DNA of 64,000 nt, taken from assembly GCA_902168105.1 (NCBI GenBank), contig CABHOY010000089.1, positions 1 through 64,000 of the forward strand. Direction: 5' to 3'. Shown here piece after piece: positions 42,788 to 52,200 of this stretch (its first letter is position 1; every line of letters begins with the position of its first letter). The position numbers and the translations under genes were made by a program. This stretch comes from an uncultured Flavihumibacter sp. Lineage in GTDB: Bacteria; Bacteroidota; Bacteroidia; Chitinophagales; Chitinophagaceae. The notes under the pieces were generated by a model, which had not been told where the DNA came from, made no database searches, and saw only the letters and a list, made by a program, of their open reading frames with translations.

Positions 42788-43189
42788 ATGGAAATGTATA
42801 TCAGTGAAGAAGACATTTGGGGTAATATCCAGGACAAGTTTCATGAGGTATATCCTTACCTGAAACTGGAATGTTATCTCTCTCCTCATGAACATGGTGA
42901 AGGTTCTGCAGGCAGTCAAAAAGTCTCCCGGGACACGCCTATTGAAGATATCCGCCTGATCCATAGTTTTGGTTGGGTCGATATTGGCGAACATCGCACA
43001 GTAGCGCAGGTTGAAAGAGACTTTTACCATGACATGGGCCTGGCTATTCAGGTATTCAGACGCTTCAGAACAGGCTGGCTGCAAACGACCCAGACAGATG
43101 AACTGTCTCTTGCAGAACAGCATTCCATGGCGAGGGAAAGCCTCACCACCGGAACAGAACATGAAGCGCCTGTTCAATCGGCAGACTGA
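42788..43189 (+). CDS. Hypothetical protein, about 133 aa
   Basis: Begins MEMYISEEDIWGNIQDKFHE and continues VYPYLKLECYLS, a pattern I recognise from short Bacteroidota proteins of unknown function. A region with ERDFYHDMGLAIQVFRRFRT may form a helix pair. An in-frame ATG at 42737 adds 17 residues; the inner start is chosen because the conserved-looking fold starts there. No signal peptide. Function not assigned. Confidence 0.68.
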   Translation: MEMYISEEDIWGNIQDKFHEVYPYLKLECYLSPHEHGEGSAGSQKVSRDTPIEDIRLIHSFGWVDIGEHRTVAQVERDFYHDMGLAIQVFRRFRTGWLQTTQTDELSLAEQHSMARESLTTGTEHEAPVQSAD

Positions 43190-43345
43190 AGAACACTACC
43201 AATGTTGTACCCTGCAATTAATTCCACACTACTGTACCAGCATGTATACAAACGTGCCGGTTGACTACGCCTGATCTCATACCATAGCAGATGTGGCTTG
43301 TTGTTTGTTCCTCATAGTTTATTCTTCACGCTTAAATTGTATGTT

Positions 43346-43543
43346 ATGGGACAGGATAAAACGAAGATGACAAAAGAAGATCTTACCGGTAAAGCTGAAC
43401 AGTCTGAAGCAGCTGAATCTTCTCCTATTGAACAGACCGAACGGGAACGGCATAATAAAGGTGCGAAAGATGTAACGCCCGAAGCAAAGGAAGATATAGA
43501 TGAACTGAAAGAAGCGCCTGAAAGCCTTAAGAAATCCCATTAA
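43346..43543 (+). CDS. Small hydrophilic, probably disordered protein
   Basis: 65 aa from the ATG at 43346. The frame extends upstream to 43298 with a hydrophobic run not expected of this protein. Sequence is Lys/Glu/Asp/Ser-rich (MGQDKTKMTKEDLTGKAEQS and later DIDELKEAPESLKKSH) with no Cys or Trp. Similar in character to stress-associated hydrophilins, though no family was recognised. Confidence 0.6.
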   Translation: MGQDKTKMTKEDLTGKAEQSEAAESSPIEQTERERHNKGAKDVTPEAKEDIDELKEAPESLKKSH

Positions 43544-43618
43544 TTATTAAACCAAACATATGCCGTAATTGACGTTAATGAGCGGTGAAAGTCGTGTATA
43601 TCGGGCGGTAAAGCTAAA

Positions 43619-43756
43619 ATGCATGTCTACATGGTCAATTTATTGAGTGATGAAACAAATGCCGTTAACATGCGTAAATTAATGGAACCGTCAGAGAAAG
43701 AAGAAGGAAGGACGGCTTCCGACCATAACGCTTCCCGTAAGAATGGGAATCTATAG
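43619..43756 (+). CDS. 45-aa hypothetical peptide
   Basis: ATG at 43619, TAG at 43754-43756. Starts MHVYMVNLLSDETNAVNMRK and ends in a polar tail (TASDHNASRKNGNL). Inner Met codons 5, 18 and 22 are alternative starts. The main support is position: a clear hairpin with a T tract begins 27 bp after the stop, in the correct orientation, in a stretch otherwise empty between 43543 and 43897. Confidence 0.4.
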   Translation: MHVYMVNLLSDETNAVNMRKLMEPSEKEEGRTASDHNASRKNGNL

Positions 43757-43783
43757 GCCAGGAGTCTGGAGATTTGAAAGAGA

Positions 43784-43811
43784 GATAGGCGGTAAGCCTA
43801 TCCCTCTTTTT
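43784..43811 (+). terminator. Rho-independent terminator
   Basis: GATAGGC-ggtaa-GCCTATC stem, followed by CCTC and TTTTT. Oriented rightward, behind the 45-codon frame. Confidence 0.75.
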
Positions 43812-43896
43812 ATTAGTGGTTGTTCAGGATAGAATGCATGAAATCTTTATTAAATCTCACGAATCATCCATGAAACGATTTCGCAGTGCGGATAAT

Positions 43897-44547
43897 TTAA
43901 CAATTGTTAACAACCCTGTTCTTATCGTAAACGGCTGTCCGGATAAACTTCCCGAAATAAAAAGCTTCGTAATGACGATTGTAATGATGATCGCTGAATA
44001 GCGGTTCTATATCTGCTAACGCACTTGCCTCAACACGGCAGAGTATTTTGAAGAACAGATACATAGAGCCTAACAATACCCTTTGCCATAGCGGCGCCCG
44101 TTGCTGATAATGGAAATCCGTAAACAACCATTGCCCTCCGGGTTTGAGCATTTTGTCAAGGTGAAGGAAGACAGGCTTTATCCGTTCCTGTGAAAAATTA
44201 TCGAAAAGAAAGGGTGTCATGACCACATCAAAAGTTGCTGTAAGGTCATTGCCGAATTCTTCCACCGCCATATTGATGAACGTTACGTCGTGCGGCTGGT
44301 AGTTCTTTTCTTTAGCGATCGCGATCATATTCGCAGAGATCTCTACATAGTAGATGTGTAATCCCGGCGGACATGCTTTTGCCATCTCTTCCAGTATCCA
44401 GCCGGTTCCCCCTCCAGCTATCAGCACGGTGCTGTTCTTCCGGATAAAGGGAAGTAACGCCGTCTGTGCATCGTGTTGTGCTGTACGGAATACCAAACGG
44501 CTCAGAAGATCATAATACCTGGCGACGTTATCGTAGTTATTTCTCAT
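43897..44547 (-). CDS. Class I SAM-dependent methyltransferase
   Basis: 216 aa. The N-terminus NNYDNVARYYDLLSRLVF is typical of UbiE-like small methyltransferases. Motif I is STVLIAGGGTGWILEEMA, and the acidic ribose residue lies in IYYVEISANM. The later VVMTPFLFDNFSQ and PGGQWLFTDFHY match motifs II-III. The substrate is unknown. It is separated by 94 bp from the MFS gene upstream on the same strand. Confidence 0.85.
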   Translation of the reverse strand: MRNNYDNVARYYDLLSRLVFRTAQHDAQTALLPFIRKNSTVLIAGGGTGWILEEMAKACPPGLHIYYVEISANMIAIAKEKNYQPHDVTFINMAVEEFGNDLTATFDVVMTPFLFDNFSQERIKPVFLHLDKMLKPGGQWLFTDFHYQQRAPLWQRVLLGSMYLFFKILCRVEASALADIEPLFSDHHYNRHYEAFYFGKFIRTAVYDKNRVVNNC

Positions 44548-44641
44548 TCACTGGTAAGTGTGGGACTGTAAATTAACCGAAAAGGGCCAGGGAGCCAAAT
44601 GGTCCCCAACCCTCCGTACACTCACAAAGCGAAAACTTCGT

Positions 44642-46183
44642 CTAGTGGTCTGCCAATGCAACTTGTACTTTGGCGCCTTTTTTTCTTTTAGATGCTAAGA
44701 ATAATAGTGGGAGTGAGCACAGGAACACCAGCCCTACTAACAGGTACGCATCATTGAAACTTAACAACGAAGTCTGTCTCACGATACCATTGTCCATCAA
44801 CCGTAATGCTTTGGAATGTGCTTCAGCAGCGCCTGCACCTTTTGAGATGAAGAACTGTGTGTAATCGGCCAGGCGTTTTACGGCCAGCGGATTATCAGCC
44901 GTGATGTTCGATACGAGATCTGATCTGTGTACTGCATTACGGTTGGCCAGGTATGTGTTGACCATCGCCAGGCCAAAAGAACCTCCCAGCTGACGCATCA
45001 TATTATTCAGCGCAGCCCCCTGGGCAAAGTCGGCAGGGGCAAGCGACGACACCGCCAATACGGACAATGGCACGGTAATAATAGCCAGTCCTACACCCCT
45101 CCAGATGAGCGTTGCCGTAATGCTGCCTGCACTCGCATCCAGGTTATAACCGGACATCTGCCAGCTAAAGACGACAAACATAAACATGCCCATAGTGATC
45201 AGCACAATGGGCGAGATGCCCCGCTGTAATAATCTGGCTGAAATGACCAAACCTCCGATGGCAAGTATTGCACCTGGTAACAGTAATAACCCCGTTTGCG
45301 TGGGTGTAAAATTCAACAGCCTTTGTGCAAACACTGGCGTCAGGAAGACAGAACTAAAGAGCCCGACACCCGATACGAAAGTGAGTATCGCGGCCAGACT
45401 AAGGTTCCTGCTTTTCAGCACACGAAGGTTCACCACCGGTGTGGGAGTAGTAAGCTCCCACCATACGAATAACAATAAGCCAAAGAAAGCAGTGACGCTG
45501 AGAAAAATGATGTATCCGGCTTCGAACCAGTCATCCGTTTCTCCCCGTTCCAATACCGTTTGCAATGAGCCGATACCAATTGCCAGCAGGATGATGCCAG
45601 CCCAGTCAATCTTACCTGATGTTCCTTTTACTTCCGGTTCTTTCAGTAACGCATAGCAGATAGCAGCTACTACGATACCGATAGGAACATTGATAAAAAA
45701 TATCCAGGGCCAGTCATAGAATTCAGTGATAAAACCACCCAGGGTAGGGCCGATAGTAGGACCAACGAACACACCGATGCCAAACAATGCACTCGCAACG
45801 TTCTGTTTCTCTTTAGGGAATAACTCAAACACAATGACCTGCGAAACAGATAATAAGGCGCCTCCACCCATACCTTGCAAAAAGCGGAATATCACTAGTA
45901 CCCATATATTGGAGGCCTGTCCGCACATAAATGAGAAGAAGGTAAAAGCGATAATAGAACCAATATAATAGTTACGGCGGCCAAGTTTATTAGACAGAAA
46001 ACTGGTGATGGGAATGATGATCACATTGGCAATGGCATACGCCGTGATAACCCAGGAAGTATCTTCGAGCGTGGCACCCAGGTTACCGCTCATATGTGAC
46101 AACGCAACGTTAACGATGGATATGTCTATCAGTTCCATTACGGCTGCAGCAATAACGGTGATCAGCAGTATAGTCCTTTTCAT
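44642..46183 (-). CDS. DHA2-family (EmrB/QacA-type) drug efflux MFS transporter
   Basis: 513 aa with about 14 hydrophobic segments. Motif D1 region MELIDISIVNVALSHM and motif A region SNKLGRRNYYIGSI are present, with motif C-like GPTIGPTLGGFI. Proton-driven export of hydrophobic toxicants is the family role. A TetR-type operator overlaps its promoter. A partner membrane-fusion protein is not seen nearby. Confidence 0.92.
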   Translation of the reverse strand: MKRTILLITVIAAAVMELIDISIVNVALSHMSGNLGATLEDTSWVITAYAIANVIIIPITSFLSNKLGRRNYYIGSIIAFTFFSFMCGQASNIWVLVIFRFLQGMGGGALLSVSQVIVFELFPKEKQNVASALFGIGVFVGPTIGPTLGGFITEFYDWPWIFFINVPIGIVVAAICYALLKEPEVKGTSGKIDWAGIILLAIGIGSLQTVLERGETDDWFEAGYIIFLSVTAFFGLLLFVWWELTTPTPVVNLRVLKSRNLSLAAILTFVSGVGLFSSVFLTPVFAQRLLNFTPTQTGLLLLPGAILAIGGLVISARLLQRGISPIVLITMGMFMFVVFSWQMSGYNLDASAGSITATLIWRGVGLAIITVPLSVLAVSSLAPADFAQGAALNNMMRQLGGSFGLAMVNTYLANRNAVHRSDLVSNITADNPLAVKRLADYTQFFISKGAGAAEAHSKALRLMDNGIVRQTSLLSFNDAYLLVGLVFLCSLPLLFLASKRKKGAKVQVALADH

Positions 46184-46199
46184 GTAATTGGATTAATAG

Positions 46200-46233
46200 G
46201 ACAGTTATTATACCATTTGGTATAATAACTGTC
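46200..46233. promoter_or_regulatory. TetR-type operator over the MFS promoter
   Basis: Perfect palindrome GACAGTTATTATACC-attt-GGTATAATAACTGTC (15-bp arms). Its core TATACC-N4-GGTATA recurs at 47020 and 47668. On the minus strand a TTGACA (46230-46235) and TATAAT (46207-46212) are separated by 17 bp, overlapping the operator, 23 bp before the MFS start. Confidence 0.85.
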
Positions 46234-46248
46234 AAAAAAAAGCATGAA

Positions 46249-46989
46249 TTATCCTCTTGTATTCATCACTGCGAACGCCTCAGAAGGTGAGGAGAGGAAT
46301 AATTTATAAAAGTCAGCAGTATTGCCTACGTGAATTTCATAATGGTCCGTGGCAAGTGCCTCAATGAATGCTTCTGCAACTCCAGCAGCAGGCATACCAT
46401 TTTCACCACCGATCTCTTTTGAAAATTCTGTATTAACCAGCGGCGGCATCAATTCAAATACCTTCACACTGGTAGGGGCTAATGTATGTCTCAGTACCTG
46501 TGTATAAGAGTGTAATGCAGCTTTACTGGCGGCATAACCTGGGAGTCTGGCGCCTGGAGAGATGGCTACGATAGAAGATACATTTACGATGGCTGCTTCA
46601 GCTTGTTTTTCCAGTACTGGTAACAGCAATTCATTCAACCTGATCACGGAAAGAAAGTTAGTATGAATTTCATTAGAAGCTTTATCGTAAGCATTTGCAC
46701 CAGGCTCCAGCCTGTATACTTCTGCTGCTGCAGCGTTATTGATCACTATGTTCAGGTCAGGAAAATCCGTTTTCAGCTTATTTACAAGTGCATTTACATC
46801 TTCTTCTTTCGATACATCCGATACGATAGGTGTTACATTTTTAAGTTGAGCAGCAGCTTTGGCTAAAGTGCCTGCATTTCTGCCGGTAATGATAACATGG
46901 TTTCCTTTTTCAGATAATAATTTAGCTGTTTGAAAGCCAATACCTGCTCCACCGCCTGTTATTAAGACGGTATTGTTACTTGTTTTCAT
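46249..46989 (-). CDS. Short-chain dehydrogenase/reductase (DltE-like)
   Basis: 246 aa. NAD(P) site VLITGGGAGIGFQTAKLL, NNAAA motif (VINNAAAAEV), Ser in IVNVSSIVA and active-site Tyr/Lys in GYAASKAALHSY (YxxxK). The substrate is unknown. It has its own copy of the TetR-type operator upstream, 30 bp before its start. Confidence 0.9.
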   Translation of the reverse strand: MKTSNNTVLITGGGAGIGFQTAKLLSEKGNHVIITGRNAGTLAKAAAQLKNVTPIVSDVSKEEDVNALVNKLKTDFPDLNIVINNAAAAEVYRLEPGANAYDKASNEIHTNFLSVIRLNELLLPVLEKQAEAAIVNVSSIVAISPGARLPGYAASKAALHSYTQVLRHTLAPTSVKVFELMPPLVNTEFSKEIGGENGMPAAGVAEAFIEALATDHYEIHVGNTADFYKLFLSSPSEAFAVMNTRG

Positions 46990-47019
46990 GATGTTTCTGT
47001 TTTACGCTTAGTGAATAAT

Positions 47020-47035
47020 TATACCGAGTGGTATA
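47020..47035. promoter_or_regulatory. TetR-type operator upstream of the SDR gene
   Basis: TATACC-gagt-GGTATA, the same core as the sites at 46200 and 47668. A minus-strand TATAAT overlaps its left edge, so a bound repressor would cover the -10 region. Confidence 0.8.
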
Positions 47036-47054
47036 TTTATAGTTAAAAAAATTG

Positions 47055-47639
47055 TTAGAGTGATGTTATATATTTTCTGGCTACCTCCATGACTTTTCTG
47101 CCATATGCGGATTTGCCTGTTGACCGGGAAACCAGTATTGCACCCTGGACCATGGACATAATTGTCAATGCGGCCTGCTCTGCGTCGGTATCTGCAGCGA
47201 TCTCATTATTCCTGATCCCCTCTTCGATAAAACCGACGGTTCTTGCCTTCCAGCTTTCAAGCGCTTCTGCTACCCGCGCTTTCAGTGCGGGATGTGTATC
47301 ATCTGCTTCCGGACCGGTGTTGACCATTGGACAGCCACCAACAGGGTAGGCTATCGGATGCACATCTCCAAATAACCTGGTACGCACCATCAGCTTTTCC
47401 TTAATGGTTTGCGCCTTTTCCTCCTCTGCATGGACGTATGCCCGCAGCTTACGGATATTATAGTCAAAGGAGGCCAGGGCCACTTCATCTTTATTGGCAA
47501 AATTGCCATAAATGCTACCTTTCGTAAGACCAGTCGCCTCCGTCATATCAGAGAGAGAAGTACCGGCATATCCCTTCGTATTGAAGATGGGAGCCGTTTT
47601 CTCAACTATGAATTCTTTTGTTCTTTCTGCCTTACTCAT
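47055..47639 (-). CDS. TetR/AcrR-family transcriptional regulator
   Basis: 194 aa. The N-terminal HTH (about 5-55: KGYAGTSLSDMTEATGLTKG, SIYGNFANKDEVALASF) is the usual TetR DNA-binding domain. The helical ligand-binding domain contains GGCPMVNTGPEADD, as in the subgroup of bacterial TetR proteins near SDR and efflux genes. Operators of one type precede this gene, the SDR and the MFS, so it most likely represses all three and itself. Confidence 0.92.
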   Translation of the reverse strand: MSKAERTKEFIVEKTAPIFNTKGYAGTSLSDMTEATGLTKGSIYGNFANKDEVALASFDYNIRKLRAYVHAEEEKAQTIKEKLMVRTRLFGDVHPIAYPVGGCPMVNTGPEADDTHPALKARVAEALESWKARTVGFIEEGIRNNEIAADTDAEQAALTIMSMVQGAILVSRSTGKSAYGRKVMEVARKYITSL

Positions 47640-47667
47640 GTTATTATCATTAAGACAATGTAAAATT

Positions 47668-47681
47668 ATACCAATTGGTAT
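47668..47681. promoter_or_regulatory. TetR-type operator upstream of the regulator gene (autoregulation)
   Basis: ATACCAATTGGTAT, a perfect 14-bp palindrome with the same core as the sites at 46200 and 47020. It is 28 bp before the TetR start and overlaps a minus-strand TATAAT. Confidence 0.82.
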
Positions 47682-47858
47682 TATCTTCCAAATAAATTAT
47701 GAACATTGTTAGGATAGCGGGAAATATTACCCTTAACGGGTCAGGTTCCGATAACTGCCAGGAATAGAATGCCATAACTTCCGGTTATCGGATATTACGA
47801 ATGGTGATTTTCTTTAGCAACAGATCTGTTGCAACTTTGTGTCGTCAAAGAACAGCAT

Positions 47859-48860
47859 ATGAACACAATAGCACATCGTGGAGAAACAGTTCCCAAAGGT
47901 ATAGTGAACATCCCTAAGAAAAAATTCCTGGACCGGAGTATCACCACCCGCGAGGTGATCTTTATCGTAGCGCTTACAGCCTGCCTGACGCCCTGGGTAT
48001 CTCCTCCGGTTGCATTAATGACAGGTTTGGTCATCGCGCAGTTCATCGGCCATCCCTTCCTTCACCTCAATCATAAAGCGACACATATATTATTGCAGGT
48101 TTCTGTCGTAGGGCTGGGCTTTGGCATGAATATCCATAGCGCGGTAAAGGCAGGAAGTCAGGGTTTCCTGTTTACCGTGGCATCTATTACAGGCACCCTG
48201 TTGATAGGCTACATTGCAGGAAAACTCCTGAAGATCGAAAGTAAGACGGCACACCTTATTTCCTGCGGCACTGCTATTTGCGGAGGTAGTGCCATCGCCG
48301 CCATCTCTCCGGTTATAAAGGCTGAAGAGAAGCAATTATCTGTAGCCCTGGGTACAGTTTTCATACTGAATTCAGCAGCGCTGTTCCTCTTCCCATTTAT
48401 AGGCCACCTGTTACACCTGAGCCAGACACAATTCGGCATATGGAGCGCTATTGCTATTCATGACACCAGTTCAGTAGTCGGTGCGGCCAGCAAGTATGGT
48501 CCCGAAGCACTGGAGATAGCCACTACCGTAAAACTGGCCAGGGCGCTCTGGATCATCCCGGTAGTACTGTTAACTGCGTTCTGTTTTAAAACAGGTAAAC
48601 AACAAATGAAGGTGCCCTACTTTATAGGTCTCTTCATCCTCGCAATGATCATTCACACTTATGTACCTATGCAGCCGGTCAGTGATATGATCGTACAGGT
48701 GTCTAAGACAGGGCTCACAGTAACACTGTTCCTGATAGGCGCTGGATTATCCGGCGCAGTGCTCCGGGGCGTAGGCGTCAGACCGCTGATACAGGGGATC
48801 CTTTTATGGGTGATCATTTCCGGAGCAGCTTTATGGGCGGTGATGCAGCTGGTGAAATAA
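47859..48860 (+). CDS. YeiH-family (UPF0324) membrane carrier
   Basis: 333 aa from the ATG at 47859 (an upstream TTG adds 10 doubtful residues). About 9-10 hydrophobic segments. The conserved family stretch CGTAICGGSAIAAISPVIKA and IHDTSSVVGAASKYGPEAL are both intact. Related proteins are annotated as putative sulfate or sulfonate exporters; the true substrate is not established. No LysR gene is adjacent, unlike in many genomes. Confidence 0.9.
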   Translation: MNTIAHRGETVPKGIVNIPKKKFLDRSITTREVIFIVALTACLTPWVSPPVALMTGLVIAQFIGHPFLHLNHKATHILLQVSVVGLGFGMNIHSAVKAGSQGFLFTVASITGTLLIGYIAGKLLKIESKTAHLISCGTAICGGSAIAAISPVIKAEEKQLSVALGTVFILNSAALFLFPFIGHLLHLSQTQFGIWSAIAIHDTSSVVGAASKYGPEALEIATTVKLARALWIIPVVLLTAFCFKTGKQQMKVPYFIGLFILAMIIHTYVPMQPVSDMIVQVSKTGLTVTLFLIGAGLSGAVLRGVGVRPLIQGILLWVIISGAALWAVMQLVK

Positions 48861-48922
48861 TGGTCCTTCTTACTGACAACAGTGTTGCAATCTTTCATTA
48901 CAATTAAATCTGATGATTGACC

Positions 48923-48930
48923 TATATTTG
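48923..48930 (+). promoter_or_regulatory. -7 element of the metal-efflux operon
   Basis: TATATTTG matches TAnnTTTG and lies 10 bp before the ATG of the DUF6660-like gene. A -33 box was not placed with confidence. Confidence 0.5.
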
Positions 48931-48940
48931 ACCCGGCATT

Positions 48941-49216
48941 ATGAAAGTACTTACATTGATCATATCGATCTATGTACTGCTGATGGCAGTCATCCCCTGT
49001 TGCAATTTTGATAATTGCGAAGGAGACAGGCATGATGAGCCGCAGGGGATATGCTCCCCCTTCTTTAGTTGCCATAACTGCTCAGTACCTGTCGTTGTAG
49101 AAAAGACGGTACAGATAGAGCACATCACGAATATCATTCACACCCCATATACTGAATTCCGGGCCATCTCTCTTCCCGGTTACACAGCGAACTGCTGGAA
49201 CCCTCCTAAGGCATAA
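48941..49216 (+). CDS. DUF6660-like small Cys-rich exported protein
   Basis: 91 aa. An N-terminal hydrophobic segment (MKVLTLIISIYVLLMAVIPC) serves as signal or anchor. Then a Cys-rich stretch (PCCNFDNCEG, GICSPFFSCHNCS) with seven Cys and two His within about 30 residues could bind metal. This small protein is typically found just before CzcA-type pump genes in Bacteroidota. It is 41 bp before the pump gene and probably belongs to the same operon as a periplasmic metal-handling or sensing protein (inference). Confidence 0.75.
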   Translation: MKVLTLIISIYVLLMAVIPCCNFDNCEGDRHDEPQGICSPFFSCHNCSVPVVVEKTVQIEHITNIIHTPYTEFRAISLPGYTANCWNPPKA

Positions 49217-49257
49217 TACGTCCATATTATTGCTTTATTCATCTTTAAATTAAATCC

Positions 49258-52200
49258 ATGCTCGATAAGATCATCGGTTTTTCCGTACGGAATAAACTGA
49301 TCGTAATACTCTTTGTCGTCGGGCTGATCGCGTGGGGTATTTACTCTCTCACGAAACTGCCTATTGACGCTTTACCCGACATCACGAATAACCAGGTACA
49401 AATTATCACCACTGCACCTTCACAGGCGGCACAGGACATAGAACGGCTTGTTACCTTCCCGGTGGAGCAATCAGTTGCATCTATTCCCGGCATTACTGAA
49501 GTACGCTCCTTTTCCCGTTTTGGTCTGAGTGTGGTGACAGTTGTTTTTAAGGAAAGTGTCGACGTTTACTGGGCCAGGCAACAGGTCAGCGAACGACTAA
49601 CGGCTGTCAAAGAAGAGATCCCCGAAGGAGTAGGTAATCCAGAGCTGGCGCCCGTCACCACAGGTTTAGGAGAGATATACCAGTACGTGGTGCATACGAA
49701 GCCAGGTTTTGAAAAGAGATATAACGCCATGGAACTGCGCAGTATCCAGGACTGGATCATCCGCCGGCAATTACTGGGTGTTCCGGGAGTGGCGGACGTA
49801 AGCAGCTTTGGCGGTTATCTTAAACAATACGAAATAGCCCTCGACCCGGAGAAACTGCGTAGCATGGACCTCAGTATCACCGATGTGTTCAATGCGCTTA
49901 AAAAGAATAACCAGAACACAGGAGGGGCTTATATCGATAAACGGCCTAACGCATGGTTTATCCGTAGTGAAGGCCTGATAGGCAGCCTGGAAGATATCGG
50001 TAATGTTGTGGTTAAAACACATAGTAGTGGCATACCTGTATTGATCGATAACGTAGGTAAAGTAGGCTACGGCCATGCCATCCGCTACGGCGCTATGACC
50101 CGAAACGCAGAAGGCGAAAGGGTAGGTGCTATTGTGCTGATGCTGAAAGGGGCCAACTCTTCAGCCGTGATCAGGGATGTAAAGGAAAGGATCAGACAGA
50201 TAGAAAAGACCTTACCTGAAGGGGTATTGATAGAACCGTTCCTGGACAGGACCAAACTGGTGAACAAGGCCGTTGAAACGGTTGTACGTAACCTGGCGGA
50301 AGGTGCGCTGATAGTCATTTTCGTACTGGTGTTACTGCTTGGGAACCTCCGGGCCGGCCTGATCGTAGCTTCTGTTATTCCACTGGCCATGTTGTTCGCC
50401 GTGTGCATGATGACGCTCTTCAATGTATCTGGTAACCTGATGAGCCTCGGTGCTATTGACTTCGGTCTGATCGTCGACGGCGCTGTGATCATTGTGGAAG
50501 CCACCATGCACCACCTGGGACTACGGAAAACAGGCGGTCAGCTCACACAGGCCGGGATGGACGATGAAGTGTATACCGCAGCAAGCCGTATCAGGACATC
50601 CGCAGCTTTCGGAGAGATCATTATATTGATCGTTTATCTGCCCATTCTCGCGCTTTCCGGTGTAGAAGGGAAGATGTTCCGCCCGATGGCGCAAACAGTC
50701 TCATTTGCCATCTTAGGGGCTTTTATCCTCTCATTGACCTATGTGCCGATGGCCAGTGCATTATTCCTGAGTAAAGAAGCCGTATATAAACGCACCGTCT
50801 CTGACAGGATCATGGGTTTTTTCCATCGCATTTATAGCAGGGCGTTAGTCTTTGTATTGAAGTTCAAACGGACCGTCATCATAGCTGCTGTACTTTTATT
50901 TGGCGCCAGTCTCTTGTTGTTCACCCGATTAGGCGCAGAGTTCATTCCTTCTCTCGATGAAGGGGATTTTGCCGTGGAAACAAGATTGCTCACAGGTAGC
51001 AGCCTTTATGAAACAATAGACGTGGCAGGTAAAGCAGCAGATATCCTCCTGAAGCAGTTCCCCGATGAAGTAAAAGAAGTAGTTGGCAAGATAGGCAGCT
51101 CCGAGATCCCGACAGATCCGATGCCTGTCGAATCCTGTGACCTCATCATCTCCCTGAAAGAACGCTCTCAATGGACGAAGGCCGGCAACAAGGATGAACT
51201 GGCGGAGAAAATGACGGAGGCGTTAGCAGCCATCCCTGGTGTGAACTTCGGTTTCCAGCAACCCATACAGATGCGTTTCAATGAGCTCATGACCGGCGCC
51301 CGCCAGGACGTGGTCGTAAAGATCTATGGCGAAGACCTGGACAGACTGGCGGCTTACGCACGTAAAGTAGGCAACGTAGCAAGTGGTATACGTGGTGCGA
51401 CAGACCTTTATGTGGAACAGGCTTCCGGCCTGCCGCAGATCGTGGTGCAATACCACCGTGACCAGATTGCGCGCTTCGGCCTGAATATAGAAGATATCAA
51501 TACGGTGATCAATACTGCCTTCGCCGGACAGCGTGCCGGGACCGTTTATGAGGGCGAGAAACGGTATGACCTGGTAGTCAGACTGGATAAACAAAACCGC
51601 GCAGGTCTGGAAGATGTATCTGCATTATACGTTACAGCGCCTAATGGCAACCAGGTGCCCCTGAACCAGGTAGCAGACATCAGTCTGAAAGTAGGCCCGA
51701 ACCAGATCCAGCGGGATGATGCCAAACGGCGTATCGTAGTTGGGTTCAATGTGCGTGGCAGGGACGTGGAAAGTATTGTGAATGAACTGCAGCAAAAGGT
51801 TAGTCAGAAAGTAAAAATGTCTCCCGGTTACCATGTGACTTATGGAGGTGCATTTGAGAATCTTCAACAGGCAAGGTCCCGCCTCAAAGTCGCCGTACCG
51901 GTAGCCTTACTCCTGATATTCGTGCTCCTGTATTTCTCTTTTGGTTCTGTAAAACAAGGCTTGCTCATTTACACCGCTATCCCTTTGTCTGCAGTTGGTG
52001 GTATCGTCGCCTTATGGTTACGGGGGATGTCTTTCAGCATTTCAGCCGCTGTAGGTTTTATAGCGCTCTTTGGTGTAGCCGTACTGAATGGTATCGTGCT
52101 CATTGCTGAATTTAACCGACTGCGTAAAGAAGGACTAACAGACTTGCGGGACATCGTAATGCAGGGTACGGGCACCCGTTTGCGTCCTGTGATCATGACT

